A DNA stretch of 64,000 bases from Xenopus tropicalis (taxonomy: Eukaryota; Chordata; Amphibia; Anura; Pipidae), in contig NC_030678.2 of the NCBI RefSeq assembly GCF_000004195.4, forward strand, positions 35,941,701 to 36,005,700. The letters run 5' to 3'. Position 1 is the first letter of the stretch. Every line of letters starts with the position of its first letter. Shown one piece after another: positions 46,263-57,562 of the stretch. The position numbers were made by a program, and so were the translations under genes. The notes below the pieces were generated by a model that saw only the letters and a list, made by a program, of their open reading frames with translations, did not search any database and had not been told where the DNA came from.

Positions 46263-46554
46263 CAGAAGGGGACCCAACCTTTTTAACCTGTGAGCAACAT
46301 ATAAATAAAAAAAAAAGTCAGGGAGCAACACAAGCATGAAAGTTCCTGGTGGTGACCAAAAAGGCTGTAATTGGTTATTCTGTAGCCCCTATGTGGAGAG
46401 GCAAACTACAGGAGGCCCTGTTTGGTAGTACCCATGGTCTTTATGCCTCCAAGTTAGAAATTCAAGAATGAAGACCTGCTTTGAGGCCACTGGGAGCAAC
46501 ATCAAAAAGGGTGGTGAGCAACATGTTGCTCACGAGCCACGTTGGGGATCACTG
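46263..46554 (-). mobile_element. hAT-like 'GATCCCCAACC' MITE
   Basis: Reverse copy: 'CAGAAGGGGACCCAACC' at the left and 'GTTGGGGATCACTG' at the right, with 'GAGCAACACAAGCATGAAAG', 'GAGGCCACTGGGAGCAACAT' and 'GAGCAACATGTTGCTCACGA'. Flanking 8-mers do not match. Confidence 0.85.
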
Positions 46555-46704
46555 ATTTGCAGACACCCCGACACAAGTACCAGACAACTATGTGGCACAA
46601 GAGCACACCCCTAAGTGCTTGTTTAAAAATCTTCTTGCCTCTGGGGTTTCACTGTGCTTTGACTCTTGCGGATAGAAAATCCCCCTTCTCAGGTGCAGAG
46701 CACA

Positions 46705-46995
46705 GTGTCGTCCAGAGCCATAAAGTAATGCTGCCCAGGGCATGCCCCCACCCCAGATTTACCACTCCGCTCATCTCCGGCAAAACTCTCACTCTTTCCC
46801 CTCCTTCATCCTCCACCCTTGCTCCTACCAAAATGTTCGTAACCAATCCTGCCCCTGCTTCCCCCTTACCTGCAGGAGCGTCAGAACCAGGTGTAGCCGT
46901 GCAGAAGAGATATGTGCCTATCCCCCCCCCCATCACCATTGCACCCTAGGTATGTGCCTCTTCCGCCCACCCTTAGTTCCAGCCCTGGTGTCATC
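46705..46995 (-). mobile_element. hAT-like MITE, 'CAGGGCTGGAACTA' family
   Basis: The element at 46,713-46,987 has the right end 'TTAGTTCCAGCCCTG' and left end 'CAGAGCCATAAAG'. Flanks GTGTCGTC (46,705-46,712) and GTGTCATC (46,988-46,995) agree at seven of eight bases. It is C-rich, explaining the overlapping frames on both strands. Confidence 0.7.
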
Positions 46996-48203
46996 ATCAG
47001 CATCTGAATGATGCAGATTGTGACCCTTTTTTTGCATTTTGTACCTTGCGCTGCACATAGTAAATGACATCTATTATCTTATTATTATAGACATAAAATT
47101 CAGTAAAAAAATAGGAATATGTTTTATAATATGTTCAGTTAATCATGCTGAAGATCATCTGGCACTGCAATTGTGCAGGCAGTGGCATATCTTCATTTTG
47201 CTGGGCCCCCCTCCAAGTCATGTTACTGCAACCCCCTCCTCCCACTCCCATGAGTAAATAGATCTGGCAGAATGGTTGCAGGTAGGAGGGAGGGTGCCTG
47301 TGGCATGCAGGTCCTTTCTGGGCCCCTATTCCACCCTGTCTCCTTGCAGGTTAATGTTCACACCAAGAGCTTAGATGGCCCTCCATACAGCTAAGAGCCA
47401 GCAGCTGCTTATAAATGCTTTAGCCTCCTCATAGACACAGAACAAGAATATAATACATTTGGCAAACTCTTCACAAAGAGCTTAAGTGCTTTTCTAGAAA
47501 AAAAAAAATCTTGTAACAGGCAATATTATTCCTCACAGCGAGGGACCTGATGATATTTAGAAAAGGTAAAAAAAAAAAAAGAAATAAAAGCAGTAACAGT
47601 TAATTTGTAGATGTTGAAACCAACTGATCTAAGCACCAGTTATGTTATCTGTGAAAGCTGTCATTTTAATGGCAATAGAAGCTCCTCCAATTACTATGTC
47701 GATACACCGGGGAGACGAGGAATTAGAATAAAATGCCTCAAAGAAGGCAAAAAGAAAAGGATATTCTCCGCCTCTGAATCTAGGATGTAAATAACTCGTT
47801 ATGTAATAACGTTCGACACTGTTAAGGAAAACACATTACATTTGCTCCACTCTTAGATTTTGCTGTTAACCGCTTTCTATCTAAAACAATAACTTCCCTG
47901 CCACCCACATAGCGTATGATGCGGAACAAATGTAGGAGTGTGTCCCTTTAAATGCACCGGTGTCATGGAAACCTTGGTTAAATTTATTTCAGGGATTATA
48001 CAACATATGCTAAAAAGATTTTTGAAAAAAAAGCTTCAGCATTCTAAAGGCAGGTGCATTATTCAAAGTGAGATATTGTTTGTCACTTTGAAAGGATTTA
48101 TTATTCATTACACTTCATTGGACTTTTAAATAGGGTCTGTCCCTGCCCTAAGGTCCTCAACTGACTAGGATTTAGGAATTTAGGACTGGGATGTCGAGGT
48201 TTA
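46996..48203. other. Unassigned stretch
   Basis: 47,180-47,345 ('CAGTGGCATATC', 'GCTGGGCCCCCCTCC') may be another decayed hAT MITE. 47,590-48,000 is complex unique sequence. Confidence 0.35.
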
Positions 48204-48677
48204 GATATGGGATCTGTTATCCGGAAACCCATTATCCAGAAAGCTCAGAATTATGAATAGATCTCTGCTATCGTGGGCAACTAACTGCTCCAAAGTGGCT
48301 TTCCACCGGCAACAATTGGTCGCAAAGTCGCGCAAAGTTTCCTCCTGCAGGCAACTTCGAGTGACTTCGGAAAACAAAGCATTGTGAAGGGTTTGCCACC
48401 GGGTGACTATTGTTGCCAGTGGAAAGCCATTTTGGAGCATTTAGTTGCCCACGACTGAACCACTCTGTGGGTCCTTACCCTTAAACAGTTCCTTGTATTT
48501 GATTCCAACTAAGATATAATTAATCAATTATTGGAGGCAAAACAATCCTGTTGGGTTTATTCAATGTTTTATTGTTTTTTTTTTCAGACTTAAGGTATAG
48601 CGATCAAAATTACGGAAAGACCCTTTATCCAGAACACCCTAGGTCCCAAGCATTCTGGATAATAGATCATATGCCTG
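48204..48677 (+). mobile_element. TATCC-family element carrying a nested MITE
   Basis: Left end 'GATATGGGATCTGTTATCC' and right end 'GATCATATGCCTG' enclose typical interior sequence, split by the insertion at 48,271-48,454. TA follows the right end. Confidence 0.85.
48271..48454. mobile_element. Palindromic MITE nested in a TATCC element
   Basis: 184 bp with long inverted ends: 'TCGTGGGCAACTAACTGCTC' and 'AAAGTGGCTTTCCA' on the left, 'TGGAAAGCCATTTTGGAGC' and 'TTAGTTGCCCACGA' on the right. 'AACAATTGG' and 'ACTATTGTTGCC' lie further in. Target duplication not clear. Confidence 0.85.
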
Positions 48678-49256
48678 TATTTACAAAGATAACTGCTCAT
48701 AACTAAAGGTAAATCCAATTTCTTGCCAAGTATACCTTTCCCTGCTCCTGACCCTATCACCCCACTGGCCCCTTCTCAATATCCAAGTATGGTGTACTTT
48801 TTTGACTTGCAATATGGCAAAACATTTTGGGGGGAAAATACATGTTGATTTTGTACAATAATAAATAAACTTCTCTCCCAGTAAGAGGAGTATTCATGGA
48901 CATCTCATGGCCTTATATTCCAGTACACACAGACACTATTTGGCTGGTGTTTTTCTTACTACGGCTCCTGCTTAAGCTTTACATTTTGCTCTTACAAGGG
49001 CTGCTTTACACACATAGGTTGGCTGGTTGACTTCTCTAATTGCAGCCTGCTTTGACCCTTTGTCAGATCATCCTATGATTTACAGACTTAGGTGCTAAAT
49101 TGTCCAAATGCAGTTACCAAGAGCAACCAATCAGGAACTTACTTTCCTTGTCCAACATTTAGCAGACTGATCAAAACTACAACATTGTAATAACTGATTG
49201 GTAGGTATTAGAATAAGAACTTGTGCTATTTTATTTGTGCTGGTCCATCCAGGTCA
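48678..49256. other. Unassigned non-coding stretch
   Basis: 49,085-49,215 has 'GAGCAACCAATCAGGAAC' and 'TAACTGATTGGTAGG', probably a decayed palindromic MITE. Confidence 0.35.
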
Positions 49257-49578
49257 TGATATACCAGCGTTCCCCAACCAGTGGCTCGTGAGCAACATGT
49301 TGCTCCCCAACCCCTTGGATGTTGCTCCCAGTGGCCTCAAAGCAGGTGCTTATTTTTGAATTTCTGGTAAGGAGGCAAGTTTTGGTTGCATAAAAACCAA
49401 GTATAATGCCAAACAGAGCCTTCGGTAGGCTGCCAGTCCACATAGGGGCTATTAAGTAGCCAATTAATGCTTTTATTGGCACCACCAGGAACCTTTTTCA
49501 TGCTTGTGTTGCTCCCCAACACTTTTTCCCTTTAAATGTGGCTCACGGTATAAAAGGTTGAGGATCCCTGTGATATAC
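49257..49578 (+). mobile_element. hAT-like 'GATCCCCAACC' MITE, complete
   Basis: A 306-bp element at 49,265-49,570 from 'CAGCGTTCCCCAACC' to 'GTTGAGGATCCCTG', flanked by the perfect 8-bp duplication TGATATAC (49,257-49,264 and 49,571-49,578). It serves as the reference for the other three copies (13,354, 35,987 and 46,263). Confidence 0.95.
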
Positions 49579-51208
49579 ACGATCTAGTAATGATAAGTCT
49601 AAGGGCAATGGCACTTGAGATCGGAGATTGGCACAGAAGCTCCTAAAAATACCTTTCAATCCAGATTAGTTATAATTGCTTTACTTAACAGGCGCGTGTT
49701 AAGTTCATCCTCACTTGTAGCATTATTTTCTAGACTTCCTTACCCTAATCAGTCTGTTAAGTATCAAAGGTTTATTCATCCTAAGACCCCTGCAGAGGCC
49801 CCTTTACCTTCTTTGAACTCACACCACCCACACTGGCCCCTGATCATGGTAGTTATGTGCAGGTCAGGATAAACTCAACCAGCAATGACCCTTAACCCAC
49901 AAACGTTTAACCCACTCCCAACCATAACTTGCAAAGCCTTATCCTGCACCCAATGCAAACCATAACCTCTGTGCACTTCTCTGGTTCCAAGGCTATTTTC
50001 CTTGCAGAGGAGGGGTGTACTTCCCATGTCTGAATTGCGCCCAAACCATACCCGAAGTGGTCTCCCAAATTTCAACTCAAAAGCGCAGTCCCAAGTGTTT
50101 TGGGTCAACCTACACATCACTAGTCCATGGCTCACAATTTGGAGCTGACAATTAGGAGCTCGTTCGGCTGAAGCCAATATGGTCCTGTCTTCTACTGCGC
50201 ATACGTCAGCAATCGCTGCAATTCAAATAATTCTTGCAGTGTGCAAAAAATTTTTCCTTTGTGCAAATGAAATGTATCCTTTGCAAACATGCAAAATTAG
50301 CAGCCCATCCACTAGCAGAAATTTTTTTTGGCAGTCCAGATTGTATGTAATAAAAGTTCTTACCAACAAAGTAGTTGTGTTGATCAATCTGATCAAAGAG
50401 TTTGAGCTCACATAGAAGGCATATTTGATCAATTTCCCAGTTTCCAATAGGCTGCAAATACACACGCTACCTTGCTTGCTCTGGGACCATCACATATGCA
50501 GTACAATAAAATATCTGACTTTGCTCTCCTGCACATGTCCTTGTCAAGGACCATTGTAATGAACCCCTAAGAAACTGATCATACATGGCGGCACAGACAC
50601 TTTATGTAGGAGGTACCCCAGAAGAGTTTTTCACCAAGAGACACCCCCTGGTGAATATGCCTTTCCTTGTCCTTTAAAAGGTCTTTACAAATGTGCTATG
50701 TGCAATTAAAATTGCCAATGTATTAACTGCCTAATGAAAAATATTATACTGCAAAATGCAAATTTTAATTTTTATTAATGCAAGTATTTTTTCGATTTCT
50801 GATTTTTATTACATTTCCCCACTGGCCTGTTCCAAAGGGAAGGAGCCTTTAAGGGATGACATTTTACCGCCGTGCAGTTTTCCACTGAGCTCAAAAAGAG
50901 ACAAAAATAATATCACCGGCAAAGCAATTAGGATGATTTACATCTAACGAGCTTGGATTTACTTTCACAGCAAAGTGAAAAACGATTACAGAATGTTGTT
51001 TAATGGAAGGCTTTTTATTACTACTCCAATTACCCTTAATAAAAGTTGGAAAATAACTGATTATGTGGGGTCATTATAAGAAAAATGCATATTGGGGCAA
51101 GTAATATATAGATTTACTACAATGGGAATAACGCCCGCACTCACACATTAGTATTAACTGTGTATTGAAATGTGACATAATGCACTGGTTCTAAGTGAAG
51201 CCGATATC
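49579..51208. other. Unassigned stretch with a T2-type end
   Basis: 'GCCTTTCCTTGTCCTTTAA' at 50,671-50,686 is the right terminus of a T2-like element; its left end was not found. 'TAAGGGCAATGGCAC' at about 49,600 could be the left end of a Harbinger-like MITE. Confidence 0.4.
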
Positions 51209-51540
51209 TAAAGGTCCCCATACACGGGCTGACTATATCGTGTATGGGCAGAACAGAGCAGCCTGGCCAACCGATATCTGGCCTGAAATTGGCCAGATCT
51301 CGATCGGGCAGGTTAGAAAATCCAGTCGGATCGGGGACCGCATCGGCTCGTTGATGCGGTCCCCGAACCGACTGCCCCATAACCACAAATGTAATCCGAT
51401 CGTTTGGCCCTGGGGATTATTTTTTTTTAAGTTTCTTGCTACCCGATATCGCCCACCCGTAGGTGGGGATATCGGGTGAAGATCCGCTCGTTTGGCGACA
51501 TCGCCAAGCAAGCGCATCTTATAGTGTATGGGCCCCTTAA
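51209..51540 (+). mobile_element. Harbinger-like 'CCATACACG' MITE, complete
   Basis: A 326-bp element at 51,212-51,537 with ends 'AGGTCCCCATACACGGG' and 'GTGTATGGGCCCCT', flanked by TAA on both sides (51,209-51,211 and 51,538-51,540). Internal hairpins: 'GGGGACCGCATCGGCTCG' with 'GATGCGGTCCCC', 'TGGCC' pairs, and 'GATATCGCCCACC' with 'GGTGGGGATATC'. Overlapping frames on both strands are side effects. Confidence 0.92.
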
Positions 51541-51636
51541 CCCTGAGATGCAATCAGCCCCCATCATTCCAAGTGTTTCACATAAGCTGCCCTCATTATC
51601 AACTGAACAGGGCTCTGCTGATTTAGGCACCCAAGT

Positions 51637-51754
51637 GGCCAAAACACTTATTAGTTGCTATAGGACTGCTCCTGGGCAAACTTGAATGACTAAATACTTA
51701 CCCCCATATGTAATAAAAAGCACTAACCTTTTATTACGTATGGGGTATTTAGTC
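51637..51754. mobile_element. Palindromic MITE pieces around 'CCCCATATGTAATAAAAAG'
   Basis: 'CCCCATATGTAATAAAAAG' (51,702-51,720) is mirrored by 'CTTTTATTACGTATGGGG' (about 51,727-51,744); the outer flanks 'ACTAAATAC' and 'GTATTTAGT' also pair. Just upstream, 'CTCCTGGGCAAACTTG' belongs to the same family as the next entry. Confidence 0.6.
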
Positions 51755-51942
51755 AGGTTGTGATCCTGTAGCTGGGGCAGCCATTCAGGTGGCCACTCAG
51801 GTCTTTGTCTGCTTGGGAAAAGGATGTAGACTGACCTACTATCCAATATAGTGGTTATACTGCAAATGTATGCATAATGTAGAATTTATGTACTGCAACT
51901 CCAATACAGTTTGTGGTGTTTTAAATCAGAAAGACTATCTCC

Positions 51943-52098
51943 CATATGTAATAAAAGACACAAGTTTGCCCAGTATCAGTCACCCAGAGCAACCAATAAG
52001 ATGTTTGCTTTTAAACAAGTGACCAGTAATTGCTAAGGCTAATTGGTAGCTATGGGTTACTGCTCCTGGGCAAACTTAGTGACTTTTATTACATAAAC
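51943..52098. mobile_element. Palindromic MITE, 'AATAAAAG..GTTTGCCC' type
   Basis: 'ATGTAATAAAAGACACAAG' and 'TTTGCCCAG' on the left, 'CTGGGCAAACTTAGTGAC' and 'TTTTATTACAT' on the right, about 156 bp. Inside: 'CAGAGCAACCAATAAGA' and 'AATTGGTAGCTATGGG'. Confidence 0.75.
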
Positions 52099-53443
52099 TC
52101 CTATAGGAGATGCAGTGTGTAAAGTGCACTTCCAAACACAATCACCATATTTTTTACCCATACTGCAATGTTTTTTCCTCTGGAATTCCAGCATTGTTGC
52201 GGTCACCAGGGGGAGCTGTGTCTGATGCAACTGTGGGCAATGTGTCAAAACGGATGCAGTTTTGCTGGCACTTCAAAGCAAATTGGATGCAATTGTGTTG
52301 GCAAAGTCATTTCCAGTTTTCGGCGTGAGAGTGATGTGTGTGCCTGATCCTTTTGGCGCATCTGCGCTGTGCCTATTGATGCCACTGATCACTGGGACCC
52401 TGAGGCCATTGCCTGGATCAGAGGTGCTGGTAGCCCCAGAGTTCCACTACATCAATAGGCCAACAGCACTTCATTTGGAACAGAGGGCAGGCAATGGTGT
52501 TGAGGCAACTATACGAAAGTGAAAGTAGCATTTACTGAGTACCTTTACTGATTGGGATTTTTTATGTGAGGGACTGATTTTTATACTACTAGGGATTCTG
52601 CAGCTCAGCAACACTCTTCAAGGGTAAGGGTGTCAGCGACCCTATTTGTCTATACATTTTCTATGCACTTCCTGGGTACACTTAACCCTGGTGTTGCTGA
52701 TTTTCAGTTGAGCCAAAAGCCTGCCATTAAGTCTTAATTAAAAATATTGAAAAACAAAATAGAAAATAGATACCCTTTCATTCCTTAATTAACTATGGAA
52801 CAACTTACAGTGTACTTTGTTTCCCTAATTTACTCTGTTATCCTGTGTATTAGCTGTAGCTATGCTGTGGTATAGTGATGTGCCTGGCCCTTCAGCAATG
52901 TGATTATGTACAATACAGGGAGAACCACAAGTTATATGGGTACAGGGGCACAGGGGAAATCTGCCTCGGCTCAGTGAGATGCTTTAAGACAGATGTTAGT
53001 GTAAGGTAGAAAGTTGCTGATATCAGGAGCAGTATGAGAACTGGGCCTAAAGTGAGATGAAGCAGAAGAACAGAGAATGGCTGATAGATCACAGGGGACA
53101 TAAAGCTTGCGGAACAGAAGAGGAAAAGACAAGATTAAAGTGGATAAAAGAGAACAAGTACAGTAGATGAGGGCACAGCCTTGAAGCTGAGGGTGACTGT
53201 GGGTTATTCATTATAAAGGTATGGTAAGACACAGACAGGGAATATGAGATTTTGGAAAGCCATTAAGGTTAGTGTTCCAACAGAACCCTCTGTTTAAGAG
53301 TTAAGCCAGAGGCAAATATTTCAGAAAAAGGGAGAAATGTTAGTGACATATAAAATACAGAGATGGCTTGTACTGCTCTTGGTTGCTGTGGAAGGCAACG
53401 GAAGGGTATGAGGTGCAAGCACTTAGATAGACAGACAGTAATA
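52099..53443. other. Unassigned non-coding stretch
   Basis: No repeat family or gene recognised. Confidence 0.35.
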
Positions 53444-53444
53444 A

Positions 53445-53490
<46 letters not shown>
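53444..53490. repeat. (GATA)n microsatellite
   Basis: About 11 GATA units, preceded by a short GATA/GACA tract at 53,424-53,437. Confidence 0.95.
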
Positions 53491-53529
53491 TAGTTGCCAT
53501 GATTTTTAAAAATTCAATCATGGCGACTA
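53491..53529. repeat. Inverted repeat abutting the GATA array
   Basis: 'TAGTTGCCATGATT' and 'AATCATGGCGACTA' are 14-base arms with one mismatch and an 11-base spacer, directly next to the microsatellite. Confidence 0.7.
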
Positions 53530-54679
53530 ATAGCAGTGGTTCCAAGTCCTATTTGGAAAGTACAAGTCACTTCGATGGAAATATGCAATACAGCCCATAC
53601 TGCTATTGTTCACGCTGTGGTGATTAATTGGGTTCGGGATCAGTTCCACTGAACACTTTGGACATCGGAAAATTCTAATCCTGCAAACAATGCTGCAATT
53701 CAGTTAAAAATTCTGTATTCAGTATGGATCATTTACAAACACATCGACAGTGTTGGTGCTCTAAAATGGACACAATAAAAAGTATATATTGCAACTAAAA
53801 TATAAATACAAACATGCTCCTGCACTTTCTACATGGTTGCCAATGTGTCCATCCTCTCTGGATGAATGGTGCACAATTGTGCCTATTGACACAAGGAACC
53901 ACTGGAACTACTACCACCCTGATCAAGGAGGTAACTTCAGTGAATCAGATGTAACTGCTGTTTTGAAGATGTCCTCTGGTACAATGACAATCTGTCTAAC
54001 CAGACAAAATTTGTTCTGCTGATGCCTATCCTCAGCACATGGCAGCCCCCAGTCTTGCATAAAACTGTACGAAAAAAATGCCTTCTATATACAGTATAAA
54101 GCTAAGCATAGGCATGATAAAATCAACTCAATTTGCATGGATGCCAAACAAGTAGAGCTTTGCCCAATGTTACCATCTACATGCTGTGCCCAATAGGGCT
54201 AATCCAATAGTTTAGCTGCTTTTGGGAAAGGTTATGATAAGCAGATGTTATAAACAGGGCATCATTTCACTGTGCAAGGAACACTGGCTTGGAAAAAAAA
54301 ATGTTGGGTCTCATTTAAAAAAGGTGTGATTTTGTTGCTTTTTTGAGTGCTCAGTTGCTATCTTCATGCTTTCGCTATCAATATTGCCAAAATTAGCAAA
54401 CGAAGAAATGTTCGACACAATGCACACAAAAGAAATGAAGTAATTTGCCACTTCAGATATTATCAGCTTGTGTACACAATTAATTACTGCACCTCAAGAT
54501 GTGTTTTACAAAGCAAATAAAGCTGTTTTTTGTTCATACTGGCAACAGTTTATAGAATGAATAGAATATTCCCCTTTTACTAGAGAAGACATGCTTTTCT
54601 GACCTGGGTGTGAATTCATCTCAATACATACAGTATAGCCACTTCATCCCTAGTTGTGACTGGTGCTGACAAGATTTGG
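53530..54679. other. Unassigned non-coding stretch
   Basis: Nothing recognised. Confidence 0.35.
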
Positions 54680-54741
54680 ATATCTATCTATCTATCTATC
54701 TATCTATCATCTATCTATCTATGGTATCTATCTATCTATAT
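54680..54741. repeat. (TATC)n microsatellite
   Basis: TATC units with two short interruptions. Confidence 0.95.
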
Positions 54742-54821
54742 CATTTTTCATGCACAATGATTGTCATTTATGTATAGGATGTAAAGCTTTACAGTCCTAT
54801 AAAATAAGGACCAGTTTTTGA

Positions 54822-55447
54822 CCTGTTATCCAGAAACCTATTATCTAAAATGCTCAAAAAGACGGCAATGCCATTTCTTTAGTTTCCTATTAAATAGAAA
54901 AAAACAATATTCATTTTTAGGAGATTCGTTTTTCCTCTGTAATAGCAAGACAATTGTGAATGCAAGTGCAGTGTGCAAGTGTAATTTTGCACTCAAATAT
55001 AATTTTTTTTTTTGATAAAGGTGCGTTTTCCATATAATTCCAGTATAACTGTGCCATTACTCTGTCCCTGCCACAAACATCCTTGAACCATGGGCAAATT
55101 GAATCTAGCACTTTTAGAGACTGATTTACTGGGCACACCTGTGAATCTATTGCCACAACCCACTAGGGGAACCCTGGGTTCTTTAACATCATCAGAGGAG
55201 GCAAAATGGACACATGTGGAATAACCCACTAGAACCCTTGAGCTACTACCAGGTCCAGGGCAGTGGTAGTTCCAGGGTTACCCAGCAGCATCAGAAGAGG
55301 CAGAATGGACATGTGGAAGTGCAGGAGTGTGTTTTGACAAAAAAAAAATCCTATTGGTTTCCCAATGTATAAATGGTGCTTCACAGAAAGACACCTTATC
55401 CAAAAACCTCCAGGTCCTGAGTATTCCAGATAACAGATCCTATACAT
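54822..55447 (+). mobile_element. TATCC-family element interrupted by about 390 bp
   Basis: Left part 'GACCTGTTATCCAGAAACC' to 'TTTCCTCTGTAATAGCAAG' and right part 'AATCCTATTGGTTTCCCAA' to 'GATAACAGATCCTATAC' are separated by about 54,950-55,335, which is not TATCC sequence. Within the insert a unit is repeated about 100 bp apart: 'CATCAGAGGAGGCAAAATGG' (about 55,189) and 'CATCAGAAGAGGCAGAATGG' (about 55,289). Confidence 0.7.
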
Positions 55448-56841
55448 CTGCAATTGTTGACCAAATACCAAAAGAGTTAATTCTGGTTTATGGAAGAGTA
55501 ATATATATTTTTTCATATTCTTCTTTCTAGCACATTATCCAGTGACTAGGGGCAATCTATGTGTATAGTGCAGATCCAAAACACTCCCGAACAGACCCCA
55601 GTATTCTACTGCCAAAAGCAATTTCGTAAGATTTTAATGGAATTTCTAACAAGAAAACATTTCTAAGCTCAAGCAAATTTTCCAAGATATCCAGAGTCAA
55701 AACCATAATTTTATGCAGACTGGCACATACATTGATCTGTAGACAGCAATATATTTATGCTAAGTTAGAAGTAAAGAATGTAATAAAACTCCCTTGAAGA
55801 TGACTATGGACTATTCAGAATAAAACTCCCCCAGGCAAGTGGATACTGCATGCAAATTTCAGCGTGTGATGAAATGGGTGGGAAAGCAAGTCTGGGTACC
55901 CCTGAGTACATAGGATCCCCTAAGAGAAATTAGTTCATTAGATATGGAAGTATGATTTTTGTACTGTGAATAATTAGTATATTACACTACAAATTCTGCA
56001 GACTTGGAATATCTTTTTTTAGATTTCTCTGGAAAGTAAAGTCAAATGCAGAAAAATGAGCACGGAGGATTCCCAAGAGGAACATTAGCAAGCATCACAA
56101 CAAACACAAACGGACAGCTGATAGATGTAAATAGAATTGCAGAATTCCCCAGAGGAGGCATCAAAGGCACCAAGGAAGGGGAGTCCTTAATAGAAATGAG
56201 AAGGCAACATATGTAGAGTGTTGCCTGTATTTACTGGCCTAGTGAGCATGAAGTACACAGCAAAGATACCGCATAGGAAGGAAGGACTCAAGTGAACAAC
56301 TCAAAAGGGTAAAGATCAGAAGAACACTCAAGCAAATTGACAGTTCTGCATGGCGTGGACATTTCTGAAGAACTATATCATGCTCCATAGGTTACAGAAA
56401 TAGACAGTGTTGCAGTTGATATGTGTCTTGAATACTGGAGGCCGATGCATTTGTAATGGCACACTGCAACCATTTTTAATGCAAAGGACAAGGTGCCAAG
56501 ATGACACAAGCGTTAAGGTCTACGTTTGCTGCTCTAGGGATGTACTAGTGTTGGGCCCCCTGTGCTAGTAGTTGCAGAGAGTATAGATGGGGTGCCTACC
56601 TTTGGGTGTTCCACACTGCCCGATGTAGTGGGAGAGTTAGCATAGACTCATTAGTAATATCTACTAATAAGGGGGCTGTATTTAGGCTCCCCCTCAAGAA
56701 AATCGTGGGATGAAGGTCCAGAGACTGAGATCCAGTAGAGTAGGATTAGCCAGTGCTACAGATAGATCTTATTTTGATCTTTTGATTTTGATCCTTACAT
56801 ACAGGTTAACAGGCCCCTGATAATACTGGCCATAATGTGTG
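55448..56841. other. Unassigned non-coding stretch
   Basis: No repeat or gene recognised. Confidence 0.35.
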
Positions 56842-57143
56842 TTAAGACGGCCATACACGGGCCGATTTGGCAGCTTATCTGCCTGTGTATGGGCACCAAC
56901 GATGGGCCTCCCCGACTGACATCTGACCTGAAATCGGGCAGATCTTGATTGGGCAGGTTTGATTTTTCCATTGGATTGGGGACCGCATTGACTTGTTCAG
57001 TTGGACCCCGAATCGATGGCGCCTATGGACCTTTGGCCAAACAATATAATTAGCCTGATATCGTCCAGTCATAGGTGGGCATATCGGGAGAAGATCCGCT
57101 TGCTAGTCAAACGAGCAGATCTTACAGTGTATGGCCACCTTTA
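56842..57143 (+). mobile_element. Harbinger-like 'CCATACACG' MITE
   Basis: A 296-bp element at 56,845-57,140 with ends 'AGACGGCCATACACGGG' and 'GTGTATGGCCACCT', flanked by TTA on both sides (56,842-56,844 and 57,141-57,143). The interior matches 51,212-51,537 with more mutations. Its right TTA is part of the TTAA at which the next element sits. Confidence 0.9.
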
Positions 57144-57562
57144 AAGGGGAAGGAAAGGCAAAGTCACTTGGGGGTGCCAAAATGTTAAGCACCCCCAAGT
57201 GACTTTAACCGCTTACCTTGTACCCCGGGCTGGTGCCCCTGTTAGGAGAAAATAGCACCAGCCCGGGGTACCTGGAGCGCAGCACTTCCTCCTTCCGCCT
57301 TCCACTTCCTAAACTGCCGGTGGCCGGGCATGCACAGTAGAGCGAAAAAGCCGACTTAAATGTTTAAGTTCGGCTTTTCACTCTACTGCGCATGCGCGCG
57401 CAGCGAAGCCGGAAGGAGGAAGCGCCGGCAGCTACCCCGGGCTGGTGCTGTTTTCTCCTGACAGCGGCACCAGCCCGGGGTAAAAGTTAGGCGGTTAAAG
57501 TCACTTGGGGGTGCCTAACATTTTGGCACCCCCAAGTGACTTTACCTTTCTTTTTCCTTTAA
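57141..57562. mobile_element. T2/Kolobok-like palindromic MITE made of nested hairpins
   Basis: A 422-bp element with TTAA at both ends (57,141-57,144 and 57,559-57,562) and inverted ends 'TTAAAGGGGAAGGAAAGG' and 'CCTTTCTTTTTCCTTTAA'. Hairpins within the palindrome: (1) 57,160-57,177 with 57,189-57,206, 18 bp; (2) 57,220-57,236 with 57,255-57,271, 17 bp; (3) central, about 57,336-57,360 with 57,362-57,387, imperfect; (4) 57,433-57,448 with 57,467-57,482, 16 bp; (5) 57,497-57,515 with 57,525-57,543, 19 bp. Hairpins 1 and 5 share a sequence, as do 2 and 4. G/C-rich inside and non-coding. Confidence 0.92.

Noticed and set aside
46263..46554. 8-bp target duplication for this hAT copy
   Set aside because: The flanking 8-mers do not match, so only the termini are used as evidence.
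46542..47011. Overlapping plus- and minus-strand frames
   Set aside because: They coincide with a C-rich hAT-like MITE.
47180..47345. Possible hAT MITE starting CAGTGGCATATC
   Set aside because: No matching right terminus or target duplication could be established.
51195..51553. Frames of up to 106 codons on both strands
   Set aside because: They cover the palindromic Harbinger-like MITE; palindromes give mirrored frames.
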